A DNA stretch of 64,000 nt from Nitratireductor sp. B36 (GTDB taxonomy: Bacteria > Pseudomonadota > Alphaproteobacteria > Rhizobiales > Rhizobiaceae): NCBI RefSeq assembly GCF_020833685.1, contig NZ_JACKZY010000003.1, positions 1-64,000 on the forward strand, read 5' to 3'. Both the position numbers and the translations under genes were made by a program. Within the stretch, counting starts at the first letter, position 1; each line of letters opens with the position of its first letter. The notes beneath the pieces are model-generated. The model made no database searches. It saw only the letters and a list, made by a program, of their open reading frames with translations, and was not told the origin of the DNA. Shown piece by piece: positions 35,849 through 44,773 of this stretch.

Positions 35849-35863
35849 GGAATAATATATTCC
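35849..35863. promoter_or_regulatory. candidate MurR/RpiR operator between murR-like gene and murA
   Basis: GGAATAATATATTCC has 6-base inverted ends (GGAATA / TATTCC). It lies 77 bases before the regulator start and 74 before murA, in the centre of the divergent promoter. The same sequence less one base is found at 15824-15838 before murQ. Confidence 0.65.
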
Positions 35864-35936
35864 CAAGAGGGCTTGATCAAAGGAATTCACCAATAGAGAC
35901 TGCGCTCCGACAATCGGTGTTTCCGGAACCACCATC

Positions 35937-37193
35937 ATGGACAGACTGAGAATAACAGGGGGCCAGCCGCTTCAGGGCGCCGTCACCATTGCCGGGGCAA
36001 AGAATGCCGCGCTGCCGCAGATTGCCGCCGCACTCTTGAGCCCGCATCCGCTTGAACTGTCGAACCTGCCGCTGGTCTCCGATGTGGAAAACATGCTTCA
36101 GGTCGCCGAGCTTTACGGGGCGTCGGTAACGCGCAACGCCCACACGGCGGAGATCGACGCCAGCGCGATGGTTTCATGCGAAGTCTCCTATGAAACGGTG
36201 CGGCGGATGCGGGCCACGGTCCTGTTTCTCGGGCCATTGCTTGCGCGGTTTGGCGAGGCGCGGGTCTCATTGCCCGGCGGATGCGCGATTGGAGCACGGC
36301 CGGTAGACATGCACCTGAAAGCGCTCGAAATGCTGGGCGCAGACATCGGCATTGAAGGCGGGCTGATCGTCGCCCGCGCAACCGATGGACTCAAAGGCAC
36401 ACGGGTGATCCTGAGTTCGCCTTCGGTGGGCGCGACGGAGACGGCCATGATGGCGGCCACTGCAGCGCACGGCGAGACCGAAATCCTGAATGCGGCGCGC
36501 GAACCGGAAGTGGCGGACCTCGCCGCCTGCCTCAACGCCATGGGCGCGAAGATCGAGGGAGCTGGAACGCATCGCATCATCATCGAGGGCGGCACCGACT
36601 GGAAGGCTGCTGCGCATCACGTCATCCCCGACCGCATCGAGGCCGGCACCTATGCGGTGGCTGCGGCCATCACCGGCGGGGCGCTGGAACTGGTGAACGC
36701 GCGGATGGAAAACCTCGCCGCCGTGATCCAGGCGCTGGAGGTGATGGGCGTGAATGTGTGGCCGAGCGACCGGGGCCTGGTGGTTTCGAGAAGCGGCACC
36801 CTGCGCACGACCGACCTCACCACAGAACCCTATCCGGGCTTTCCGACAGACCTTCAGGCACAGTTCATGGCGCTCGCCTGCTGCGCCGACGGAACATCGC
36901 TCATCCGCGAGACGATTTTCGAGAACCGGTTCATGCATGTGCCGGAACTGGCGCGACTCGGCGCCGACATCACCCTACAGGGCACGACTGCCGTGGTCCG
37001 GGGTGGCAAGCCGCTCAAGGGCGCGCAGGTGATGGCAACGGATCTGCGCGCCTCGGTCTGCCTTGTGCTTGCAGCGCTTGCCGCGAAAGGCGAAACCATT
37101 ATCAACCGCGTCTACCACATCGACCGCGGCTATGAGCAGCTCGACCGAAAACTGGCGCAATGCGGCGCGGCAATCGAACGGTTGCGGAAATGA
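35937..37193 (+). CDS. murA: UDP-N-acetylglucosamine 1-carboxyvinyltransferase (MurA)
   Basis: MurA transfers enolpyruvate from PEP to UDP-GlcNAc, the committed step of peptidoglycan synthesis and the target of fosfomycin. The 418-aa protein keeps the catalytic features: Lys-Asn in GAKNAALPQ (residues 22-23), the active cysteine in [10 protein letters not shown] (about 115), the aspartate in FPTDLQAQF and the arginine in HIDRGYEQ. Cysteine rather than aspartate at the loop predicts fosfomycin sensitivity. It shares an operon with nagK and a promoter with a MurR-like regulator, which is unusual for a housekeeping murA. It may be a second copy. Confidence 0.92.
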   Translation: MDRLRITGGQPLQGAVTIAGAKNAALPQIAAALLSPHPLELSNLPLVSDVENMLQVAELYGASVTRNAHTAEIDASAMVSCEVSYETVRRMRATVLFLGPLLARFGEARVSLPGGCAIGARPVDMHLKALEMLGADIGIEGGLIVARATDGLKGTRVILSSPSVGATETAMMAATAAHGETEILNAAREPEVADLAACLNAMGAKIEGAGTHRIIIEGGTDWKAAAHHVIPDRIEAGTYAVAAAITGGALELVNARMENLAAVIQALEVMGVNVWPSDRGLVVSRSGTLRTTDLTTEPYPGFPTDLQAQFMALACCADGTSLIRETIFENRFMHVPELARLGADITLQGTTAVVRGGKPLKGAQVMATDLRASVCLVLAALAAKGETIINRVYHIDRGYEQLDRKLAQCGAAIERLRK

Positions 37194-38083
37194 GCGACGG
37201 GGAGAGCCATTTTTATCTCGGCGTCGATGGTGGTGGCACGGGCTGCCGGGCCCGCATCGAGGATGCAGCAGGCGCCGTGCTCGGTCAGGGCCTTTCTGGC
37301 CCGGCCACCACGAGGCTCGGCGTTGAGGCCGCATGGGCCTCGGTCCGGCGCGCAGTGGACGCCGCAATCGAGGAAGCGGGCTTTGGCGAGGCAGAGATCG
37401 CCCGCATTCATGCCGGGATCGGCCTTGCCGGCATGCGCCGCAAGGGTGCCGTCGAGGCGTTTCAGGCGCTATCGCACCCCTTCGCCAGCATCGTCTTTGC
37501 CAGCGACAGCGACACGGCGTGTCTCGGCGCGCATTCTGGCCTCGATGGCGCCATCGCCATTGCCGGAACAGGTTCGGTGGGGCTTGGTCTGGTGGAAGGC
37601 AGGCATTTGCGCATCGGCGGTTACGGCTTTCCCATTTCCGATGAGGGAAGCGGCGCGGATATCGGCCTCAATGCCGTGCGTGCCGCACTGCAGGGCCATG
37701 ACGGACGCATTCCGCAAAGCGCGCTTCTGACCGAAGTGATGCGCCGCTTCGACGATGACCCGGCAGAAGTGGTGGCCTGGATGGACCGGGCAAGCGCAAC
37801 CGACTATGCCACCTTCGCGCCCATGGTGCTGCGCCATGCCGACCAGGGCGATGCCGCAGCACGGCGCATCGTACAGGACGCGGCTGCGCAGATCGACATG
37901 CTGGTGCGCACGCTGTTCGATCAGGGTGCGCCGCGGGTGACGCTTCTGGGGGGACTTTCAGGCCCGCTGGAACCCTGGCTCTCGCCCGATGTGCGCCGCC
38001 GCCTGAAACCCGCCGACGGCGATGCCGTGGACGGCGCGATCATCCTCGCGCGCCGGGCGGTGGAGGGGCGGGTGGCACCTTAA
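37190..38083 (+). CDS. nagK: N-acetylglucosamine kinase, BadF/BcrA ATPase family
   Basis: This 297-aa protein of the ASKHA fold has phosphate-1 loop GVDGGGTGCRARI, a central GTGSVGLGL segment and SDEGSGADIG, the signature of GlcNAc kinases of this family. It would make GlcNAc-6-P from GlcNAc and ATP, feeding the same pool as MurQ. ATG 37190 overlaps the murA stop (ATGA), so the two genes are coupled. Glucosamine kinase is an alternative substrate assignment. Confidence 0.82.
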   Translation: MSDGESHFYLGVDGGGTGCRARIEDAAGAVLGQGLSGPATTRLGVEAAWASVRRAVDAAIEEAGFGEAEIARIHAGIGLAGMRRKGAVEAFQALSHPFASIVFASDSDTACLGAHSGLDGAIAIAGTGSVGLGLVEGRHLRIGGYGFPISDEGSGADIGLNAVRAALQGHDGRIPQSALLTEVMRRFDDDPAEVVAWMDRASATDYATFAPMVLRHADQGDAAARRIVQDAAAQIDMLVRTLFDQGAPRVTLLGGLSGPLEPWLSPDVRRRLKPADGDAVDGAIILARRAVEGRVAP

Positions 38084-38113
38084 ATGAATGGGACAACCGC
38101 GTTGCATCAACGC

Positions 38114-38215
38114 TGTGCGTGGTTCGACAAGCTCACCATGAGGAATGGAATGGCTGGCACGACGGGTTGTGCAATCAAAGCCCTCCCTCATGGTGAGCTT
38201 GTCGAACCACGCACA
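38114..38215. repeat. 30-bp perfect inverted repeat
   Basis: A 30-base arm at 38114-38143 is exactly complementary to 38186-38215, separated by 42 bases. The arm contains GGTTCGACAAGCTCACCATG. The same element occurs once at 13086-13112. It lies between the convergent nagK and fadD genes and could act as a transcription barrier. Its origin as a miniature mobile or REP-like element is an inference. Confidence 0.8.
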
Positions 38216-38235
38216 ACGCCAGAGCCACGAAAATG

Positions 38236-38288
38236 AAGGCCCGCGCAACCTTAAAGGTCAATTCAAACCGGGCGCGGGCCTTTCCGTT
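38236..38288. terminator. terminator hairpin downstream of fadD
   Basis: AAGGCCCGCGC (38236-38246) pairs with GCGCGGGCCTT (38272-38282), with a 25-base loop. On the plus strand TTTCCGTTT follows; on the minus strand CATTTTCG follows. It sits 6 bases beyond the fadD stop and could serve both convergent genes. Confidence 0.55.
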
Positions 38289-40184
38289 TCAGCGCAATTC
38301 CTTGCGCAGGATCTTGCCGACATTGGATTTCGGCAGTTCGTCGCGGAACTCGACATATTTCGGGCGCTTGTAGCCGGTGAGGTTCTCCTTGCAGAACTTC
38401 TTGAGGTCCTCTTCCGTCAGGTTCGCGTCCTTGCGGACCACGAAGAGCTTCGGCACCTCGCCGGAATGCTCGTCCTCGACGCCGACAATCGCTGCTTCCA
38501 GAACACCCGGGTGATTGGCGATCACGTCTTCCACCTCGTTGGGGAAGACCTTGAAGCCGGAGACGACGATCATGTCCTTCTTGCGGTCGACGATCGTGAC
38601 CTGGCCGGTCTCATCCATCGTGCCCATGTCGCCGGAACGGAAAAAGCCGTCCTCGGTCATGACCTTGGCGGTTTCGTCCGGCCGGTTCCAGTAGCCCGCC
38701 ATCACCTGCGGGCCACGAATGCAGATCTCGCCGACCTTGCCAAAGGGCAGGTTCTTGCCCTTGTCGTCACGGATGACGACGTCGGTGGACGAAATCGGAT
38801 AGCCGATCGTGCCGGTGAACTCCTTCGCCGCAAAGCTGTTCACCGTGGCCACGGGCGAGGTTTCCGAGAGACCATAGCCCTGCGAGATCACGCAGCCAGT
38901 GAGCTTCTGCCAGCGCTCGGCGACCGCACGCTGCACCGCCATGCCGCCACCGAAGGTGACAAGCAGGCTCTTGAAGGGAAGCTTGCAGAAGTCCTCATTG
39001 TTCAAGAGCGCATTGAACAGCGTGTTGAGCCCCGGGAAAATGTGGAAGTCGTATTTCTGCAGCTCCTTCACGAAGGCAGGAATGTCGCGCGGATTGGGGA
39101 TCAGCACATTGTTGCCACCGAGCTTCATGCCCATCAGCGCGTTCACCGTTAGCGCGTAGATGTGATAGAGCGGCAGGGCGCAGATCAACACCGGCGCTTC
39201 CGGCTTCGGCTTTCCGATATAGGCGCTGCGGAACCAGAGTTCGTTCTGGATGACATTGGCCAGAACGTTGCTGTGCGTGAGCGTCGCCCCCTTGGAAACG
39301 CCGGTCGTGCCGCCCGTATATTGCAGAAAGGCATTGTCGGATAGCGCGATCTCCACCGGCCTGAAGCCCTTGGAGGCACCCTTCTTGACCGCCTCCCTGA
39401 AGGACACATGCCCCGGCAGGGACCAGGCTGGCACCATTTTCTTCACGCGCCGTACGACGAAATTGACGATGTGGCCCTTGAGTCCCAGAAGCTCGCCCAT
39501 CGAGGCAACGACCACGTGTTTGACCGAGGTCTTCGACATGATGGCTTCCAGCGTGTGGGCGAAATTTTCCAGTATGACGATGGCTTCCGCGCCCGCATCA
39601 TTGAGCTGGTGTTCCAGCTCGCGCGGCGTGTAGAGCGGATTGACATTGACCACCACATAGCCGGCCCGCAAAACCGCCATCATGGCGACGGGATACTGCA
39701 GGACATTGGGCATCATCAGGGCAACGCGCGCGCCGCGCTCAAGCCCGAGCGACTGCAGATAGCCTGCGAAGTGCCGCGACATCTCCTCAAGGTCGCTGTA
39801 GCTCAGTGACTTGCCCATGCATGTGAAGGCAGGGCGATCACCGAAGCTCTTGCAGGCATCCACCAGCAATTCGCCAAGCGAATTGTTGGGAAAATCCCCC
39901 ATCTCGGCGGGAATGCCCTTGGGGTAATGCTCCACCCAGGGCCGGGCGATCCCGGACTTGCGGGATCCCGACGCCTTTTTCGGCGCAGTCTTGCGGGGAG
40001 ACGCCGCCGGCTTCGCCGCTGCTTTGGGTGCTGACTTCTTTGATGAACCGGCTGCCGATTTCGGGGCCGTTCTTTTTGCCGTAGATGCCGCCTTCTTGGC
40101 TGACGTCTTGCTGCCCGATCCGCCCTTCACGGTGCGCGCCGCTTTCTCTTCACCCTTGGCGGGCGTCTTTGCGCTTTTTGCCAA
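38289..40184 (-). CDS. fadD: long-chain fatty acid-CoA ligase with lysine/alanine-rich N-terminal tail
   Basis: This ATP-dependent acyl-CoA synthetase has the adenylate motif YTGGTTGVSKGATLTH, the GYGLSETSP loop and the C-terminal RSGDMG and RKKDMIVVSGFKVFP signatures. Before the enzyme domain (starting near IARPWVEHYPKG) lies a tail of about 77 residues made almost wholly of Lys, Ala, Ser, Pro and Thr, like histone H1. I prefer TTG 40184, preceded by GGGAGGAG. An ATG at 40250 would put a likely operator inside the coding region. FadD activates imported fatty acids for beta-oxidation at the membrane. Confidence 0.85.
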   Translation of the reverse strand: MAKSAKTPAKGEEKAARTVKGGSGSKTSAKKAASTAKRTAPKSAAGSSKKSAPKAAAKPAASPRKTAPKKASGSRKSGIARPWVEHYPKGIPAEMGDFPNNSLGELLVDACKSFGDRPAFTCMGKSLSYSDLEEMSRHFAGYLQSLGLERGARVALMMPNVLQYPVAMMAVLRAGYVVVNVNPLYTPRELEHQLNDAGAEAIVILENFAHTLEAIMSKTSVKHVVVASMGELLGLKGHIVNFVVRRVKKMVPAWSLPGHVSFREAVKKGASKGFRPVEIALSDNAFLQYTGGTTGVSKGATLTHSNVLANVIQNELWFRSAYIGKPKPEAPVLICALPLYHIYALTVNALMGMKLGGNNVLIPNPRDIPAFVKELQKYDFHIFPGLNTLFNALLNNEDFCKLPFKSLLVTFGGGMAVQRAVAERWQKLTGCVISQGYGLSETSPVATVNSFAAKEFTGTIGYPISSTDVVIRDDKGKNLPFGKVGEICIRGPQVMAGYWNRPDETAKVMTEDGFFRSGDMGTMDETGQVTIVDRKKDMIVVSGFKVFPNEVEDVIANHPGVLEAAIVGVEDEHSGEVPKLFVVRKDANLTEEDLKKFCKENLTGYKRPKYVEFRDELPKSNVGKILRKELR

Positions 40185-40210
40185 CTGCTCCTCCCAGAAA
40201 GAAAAACCAG

Positions 40211-40235
40211 TTATAACGTTTACGTTCACGTAATA
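40211..40235. promoter_or_regulatory. candidate LiuR-type operator upstream of fadD
   Basis: The stretch TAACGTTTACGTTCACGTAA contains ACGT-spaced repeats that resemble the TTTACGTTTACGTAA-like sites of MerR-family LiuR regulators of acid degradation in proteobacteria, as I recall them. It lies 27 bases before the preferred TTG start. Identification is by resemblance only. Confidence 0.45.
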
Positions 40236-40393
40236 CCAGACGCAACACAAACCGTCATTCGACGTTTGGGCAGGCGCACGGCATCATGACAATCTCCCCC
40301 TCCAAAAGGTGAGTGTAGGGCTTGAGCCCCAACCTTCACAAGTGTGTTTACGCACCGGGACCGTATCATTTCAGGCAGGCAGCGTTGCAGGAT

Positions 40394-40945
40394 CTACTGG
40401 CCGTAGCCTTCGTGTTCTTCCAGAAAGGCACGTTCCTCCGGCCCGCTCTCCCGGCCAAGCACACGGTTGCGATGCGGAAAACGGCCAAAGCGGGCAATGA
40501 TATCCCGGTGTTCGATCGCGTATTTCAGAGATTCTTCCTGCCCCAGCGATTTGAACAGCATGACAGCACGCTCCTGGTCGGCAAGCACTTCCGAGTGCAT
40601 ATAGGGCATATAAAGGAACTGCCGTTCGGGAACGCTCATCCCTTCATCCAGCCCCTTCTCAATCGCCTGGCCGGCCACACTCAGCGCAAGCTCATCCGAA
40701 GCGAACGCGCCTGGCTGCCGACGATAGATGTTGCGCGGAAACTGATCGAGCACGATGACCGCGGCTAGAGCCGCTTTCGGCTCACTAAACACTTCCGGCG
40801 GGAGCTCACGCACCAAACGCTCGTGCAGCGCCCCGAAACGGTCGCGGATCAGCGTGTCCGTTTTCTCGCTCACGGTGAACCAGTCCTTCGGGGTCAGGGT
40901 TTCAAACCAGAACTCCAGTACCTCGCTATGCCATGTGCCGCTCAT
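40394..40945 (-). CDS. DUF924-family protein
   Basis: This 183-aa all-helical protein of the DUF924 family has typical motifs EVLEFWFE at the start, AAVIVLDQFPRNIYR near residue 70 and RQFLYMPYMHSE near 105. Predicted structures are TPR-like, and no biochemical role is established. It stands alone upstream of fadD with about 140 bases between, and is divergent from dppA. Confidence 0.85.
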   Translation of the reverse strand: MSGTWHSEVLEFWFETLTPKDWFTVSEKTDTLIRDRFGALHERLVRELPPEVFSEPKAALAAVIVLDQFPRNIYRRQPGAFASDELALSVAGQAIEKGLDEGMSVPERQFLYMPYMHSEVLADQERAVMLFKSLGQEESLKYAIEHRDIIARFGRFPHRNRVLGRESGPEERAFLEEHEGYGQ

Positions 40946-41174
40946 ACGCTTTTCTCCTCGAAACTATGACCTTTGATGCTGATATGGTTCCCCCATCAAT
41001 GACAGTACAAGAGCGCGCGTGGTGCTTTATTGCATTAATCGGATCAAATTCGACAAATAATTGCATTTGCGGCGGCAAAGTGATCGAGGGTGTTCCCTCT
41101 CAATTCGATCTTTGCTTATATGCCAGCTTCCAGGGCTTCGGGAGTAAGCCCATGCGAGAATCAGGGAGACCTCA

Positions 41175-42770
41175 ATGAAAAGCAAATTGACCTTTGCGGC
41201 TGCTCTGCTGGCCGCTACGGTGCTGAGCGGCGCGGCGGGCGCGAAGACGCTTGTCTACTGCTCGGAAGGAAGCCCAGAAGGCTTTGACCCGGCGCTCTAC
41301 ACCGCTGGCACCACGTTCGACGCATCGTCGAAGCCGGTCTACAACCGCCTCGTCCAGTTCGAGCCGGGCACCACCAAGACCGTGCCGGGCCTGGCGGAGA
41401 GCTGGGAGATTTCCGACGACGGTCTCGAGGTCACCTTCAAGCTGCGTCAGGGTGTCAAGTTCCACACGACCGACTTCTTCACGCCGAGCCGCGACTTCAA
41501 CGCTGATGACGTGCTGTTCTCCTTCAACCGTCAGCTTCAGGAAGACCATCCCTACCACGCCTATGTGGAAGGCGCTTCGTGGGAGTATTTCAATGGCATG
41601 TCCATGCCGGACCTCGTGAAGTCCATCGAGAAGGTTGATGATTACACGGTGAAGTTCGTGCTGAACCGTCCGGAAGCGCCGTTCATCGCCAACCTGGCCA
41701 TGGATTTTGCTTCCATCTTCTCGAAGGAATATGCCGACAAGCTCGCTGAATCCGGCAATCTTTCGGACCTCAACCAGAAGCCGGTCGGCACCGGCCCCTT
41801 CCAGTTCGTGGCCTACCAGCCTGATGCCGTGATCCGCTACAAGGCGCATCCGGACTACTGGAACGGCAAGCAGCCGATCGACGATCTGGTGTTCGCCATC
41901 ACCACCGAGGCCTCCGTGCGCCAGCAGAAGCTGATCGCCGGCGAGTGCCACATCACGCCTTACCCGAACCCCGCCGACATCGAGAGCCTGAAGGCGAACG
42001 ATGCGCTGAAGGTTGACGAGCAGGAAGGCCTGAATGTCGGTTATCTCGCTTACAACACCAAGGTTGCGCCCTTCGACAATGCGAAGGTCCGCAAGGCGCT
42101 GAACATGGCGATCAACAAGGAAGCCATTCTCGACGCCGTGTTCCAGGGTGCCGGTCAGGCCGCCAAGAACCCGATCCCGCCGACAATGTGGTCGTATAAC
42201 GACGCGGTGGAAGACGATGCCTACGATCCGGAAGCAGCCAAGAAGATGCTCGAGGAAGAGGGCGTTTCGGACCTTTCCATGAAGGTCTGGGCGATGCCCG
42301 TGCAGCGTCCCTACAACCCGAATGCGCGCCGCATGGCCGAGCTGATCCAGGAGGATTTCTCCAAGGTCGGCGTCAATGTCGAGATCGTCTCCTATGAATG
42401 GGGTGAGTATCTCGAGCGCTCCAAGGCGGAAGACCGCGATGGCGCGGTGCTGCTCGGCTGGACCGGTGACAATGGCGATCCGGACAACTTCCTCGCCGTT
42501 CTGCTCGGCTGCGACGGTGTCGGCGGCTCCAACCGTGCCCAGTGGTGCAACGAAGAGTTCGACGGCCTGATCCAGAAGGCCAAGACGCTTTCCTCGCAGG
42601 AAGAGCGCGCCAAGCTCTATGAAGAGGCTCAGGTCGTCTTCAAGCGTGAAGCCCCGTGGGCAACCATCGCTCACTCGGTCGTCCACATGCCGATGCGCAA
42701 GGAAGTGACCGGCTATAAGATGGACCCGCTCGGCGGCCACGCCTTTGAAGGCGTCGACATCGCCGAATAG
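41175..42770 (+). CDS. dppA: dipeptide ABC transporter, periplasmic binding protein
   Basis: This 531-aa family-5 solute receptor has a signal peptide ending near AGA-KTLVYCSEG. Strong DppA features are SPEGFDPALYTAGTTFDASS, the VYNRLVQFEPG segment and VGTGPFQFVAYQPD. It delivers dipeptides, and in some bacteria heme or ALA, to DppBC. It is first in a complete dppABCDF operon, preceded by AGGGAGACCTCA. The 229 bases upstream are AT-rich and hold the promoter, but no operator is evident. Confidence 0.92.
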   Translation: MKSKLTFAAALLAATVLSGAAGAKTLVYCSEGSPEGFDPALYTAGTTFDASSKPVYNRLVQFEPGTTKTVPGLAESWEISDDGLEVTFKLRQGVKFHTTDFFTPSRDFNADDVLFSFNRQLQEDHPYHAYVEGASWEYFNGMSMPDLVKSIEKVDDYTVKFVLNRPEAPFIANLAMDFASIFSKEYADKLAESGNLSDLNQKPVGTGPFQFVAYQPDAVIRYKAHPDYWNGKQPIDDLVFAITTEASVRQQKLIAGECHITPYPNPADIESLKANDALKVDEQEGLNVGYLAYNTKVAPFDNAKVRKALNMAINKEAILDAVFQGAGQAAKNPIPPTMWSYNDAVEDDAYDPEAAKKMLEEEGVSDLSMKVWAMPVQRPYNPNARRMAELIQEDFSKVGVNVEIVSYEWGEYLERSKAEDRDGAVLLGWTGDNGDPDNFLAVLLGCDGVGGSNRAQWCNEEFDGLIQKAKTLSSQEERAKLYEEAQVVFKREAPWATIAHSVVHMPMRKEVTGYKMDPLGGHAFEGVDIAE

Positions 42771-42791
42771 GCCCCTTCACCAGAAACAGGA

Positions 42792-42819
42792 ACCGGCGGC
42801 AGCGCGAGCTGTCGCCGGT
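42792..42819 (+). promoter_or_regulatory. intercistronic hairpin between dppA and dppB
   Basis: ACCGGCGGCAG (42792-42802) folds with CTGTCGCCGGT (42809-42819) around a short loop, with one G-T wobble. Such structures after a binding-protein gene often protect its mRNA from 3' decay and lower expression of the permease genes. It has no strong T run. Confidence 0.55.
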
Positions 42820-42829
42820 CGTGTATTAG

Positions 42830-43834
42830 ATGCTCCGTTTCTTTCTCTCCAGGCTGGCGCTGCTGATCCCCACCTTCATCGGGGTGTCCATCGTCGCCTT
42901 TTCCTTCATTCGCCTCCTGCCCGGCGATCCGATCATGCTTCTAGCCGGCGAGCGCGGCATGAGCGAGGAGCGCTACCAGCAGCTCCAGGCGCTCTATGGC
43001 TTCGACCAGCCGCTGTTCGTCCAGTATTTCAACTACATGACGGATCTTCTGCAGGGTGATTTCGGCACATCCATCGTCACCAAACGGCCGGTGCTTCAGG
43101 AATTCCTGACGCTGTTCCCGGCAACGATCGAGCTCTCGCTCTGCGCGATCATCGTGGCAGTTGCCATTGGTGTTCCGCTTGGCGTCATCGCCGCTGTCCG
43201 GCGCGGTTCGTGGCTCGACCAGACGGTGATGGGTGCTGCCCTTGTCGGCTATTCCATGCCGATCTTCTGGTGGGGCCTGCTTCTGATCATCTTCTTCTCC
43301 GGCATTCTGGGCTGGACACCGGTTTCAGGCCGCATCTCGCTGCTTTATTTCTTCCCGCCCGTCACCGGTTTCATGCTGATTGACAGCCTTCTGTCGGGAC
43401 AGGCGGGCGCGTTCAAATCGGCGCTGTCGCATCTCATCCTGCCGACCATCGTGCTGGCCACAATCCCGCTTGCGGTGATCGCCCGCCAGACGCGCTCGGC
43501 CATGCTTGAGGTGCTGGGCGAGGATTATGTGCGCACGGCGCGCTCCAAGGGCCTGCCGCCGCGCCGGGTGATCGGCCTGCATGCGCTGCGCAACGCGCTC
43601 ATCCCCGTGGTGACCACGATCGGTCTCCAGGTGGGCGTGCTTCTGGCCGGCGCGATCCTCACCGAGACGATCTTCTCCTGGCCGGGCATCGGCAAGTGGA
43701 TGGTCGATAGCGTTTTCAAGCGCGATTATGCCGTGGTGCAGGGTGGGCTTCTGCTCATTGCCGCCATCATCATGATCGTGAACCTGATCGTGGACGTTCT
43801 CTACGGTCTGATCAATCCGAGAATCAGGCACTGA
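42830..43834 (+). CDS. dppB: dipeptide ABC transporter permease DppB
   Basis: This 334-aa membrane permease with six predicted spans has the start MLRFFLSRLALLIPTFIGVS and the RLLPGDPIMLL motif, both typical of DppB. The EAA loop is DYVRTARSKGLPPRRVIGLH. It pairs with DppC, encoded 2 bases downstream. Confidence 0.93.
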   Translation: MLRFFLSRLALLIPTFIGVSIVAFSFIRLLPGDPIMLLAGERGMSEERYQQLQALYGFDQPLFVQYFNYMTDLLQGDFGTSIVTKRPVLQEFLTLFPATIELSLCAIIVAVAIGVPLGVIAAVRRGSWLDQTVMGAALVGYSMPIFWWGLLLIIFFSGILGWTPVSGRISLLYFFPPVTGFMLIDSLLSGQAGAFKSALSHLILPTIVLATIPLAVIARQTRSAMLEVLGEDYVRTARSKGLPPRRVIGLHALRNALIPVVTTIGLQVGVLLAGAILTETIFSWPGIGKWMVDSVFKRDYAVVQGGLLLIAAIIMIVNLIVDVLYGLINPRIRH

Positions 43835-43836
43835 CC

Positions 43837-44772
43837 ATGAGCTCGACAAACACAAAAGATCCGAATGCCGCCGTCGGTCTCGAAGGCGGCACGGTCATCG
43901 CGGTCACGCGGCGCGCCCGCCTTGCGGAATTCTGGTACTATTTCAGCCAGAACCGCGGCGCCGTGATCGGCCTCTACGTTTTCCTCGCAATCGTGGTCAT
44001 CGCGCTTCTGGCGCCCGTGATTGCACCGCACAGCCCCAGTTTGCAGAATCGCGGTTTCTTCCTTCTGCCTCCGGCATGGCAGGAAGGCGGGAACTGGTCG
44101 TTCGTCCTCGGCACCGATGCTGTGGGCCGCGACGTGCTCTCACGCCTGATCTATGGCGCGCGCTTCTCGCTCTTCATCGGCGTGGTGGTGGTCTCGGTCG
44201 CCGTCTCCGTGGGCATTCTGATCGGCTTGATAGCCGGCTATTTCCGCGGCGCGGTCGACACGGTCATCATGCGCGTGATGGACATCATCCTCGCCTTCCC
44301 GTCACTGCTTCTGGCGCTGGTTCTGGTCGCCATTCTGGGGCCGGGCCTCGTCAACGCGATGATCGCCATCGCGCTCGTGCAGCAGCCGCACTATGTGCGC
44401 CTGACGCGCGCGGCGGTGATGTCGGAGAAAGGGCGCGACTATGTGACGGCGGCACGCGTTGCCGGCGCGAGCAATATAAGGCTGATGTTCAAGACCATCC
44501 TGCCGAACTGCACCGCACCGTTGATCGTGCAGGCGGCGCTCTCCTTCTCGACCGCGATCCTCGATGCCGCCGCGCTGGGCTTCCTCGGCATGGGTGCACA
44601 ACCGCCCACACCCGAATGGGGCACGATGCTGGCCGAAGCGCGCGAGTTCATCCTGCGTGCGTGGTGGGTCGTCACCTTCCCCGGTCTTGCCATCCTGATC
44701 ACTGTTCTCGCCATCAACCTGATGGGCGACGGTCTTCGCGATGCGCTCGATCCCAAGCTGAAGAGGTCGTGA
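43837..44772 (+). CDS. dppC: dipeptide ABC transporter permease DppC
   Basis: This 311-aa permease has a cytosolic N-terminal tail of about 40 residues, then six predicted spans. LGTDAVGRDVLSRLIYGAR after the first span and the EAA loop DYVTAARVAGASNIRLMF identify DppC. The gene is separated from dppB and dppD by one or two bases, so translation is coupled. Confidence 0.93.
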   Translation: MSSTNTKDPNAAVGLEGGTVIAVTRRARLAEFWYYFSQNRGAVIGLYVFLAIVVIALLAPVIAPHSPSLQNRGFFLLPPAWQEGGNWSFVLGTDAVGRDVLSRLIYGARFSLFIGVVVVSVAVSVGILIGLIAGYFRGAVDTVIMRVMDIILAFPSLLLALVLVAILGPGLVNAMIAIALVQQPHYVRLTRAAVMSEKGRDYVTAARVAGASNIRLMFKTILPNCTAPLIVQAALSFSTAILDAAALGFLGMGAQPPTPEWGTMLAEAREFILRAWWVVTFPGLAILITVLAINLMGDGLRDALDPKLKRS

Positions 44773-44773
44773 C

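Noticed and set aside
40185-40250. N-terminal extension of fadD from ATG 40250
   Set aside because: The residues it would add (MCCVWYYVNVNV...) are encoded by an operator-like sequence, and a better ribosome binding site precedes TTG 40184.
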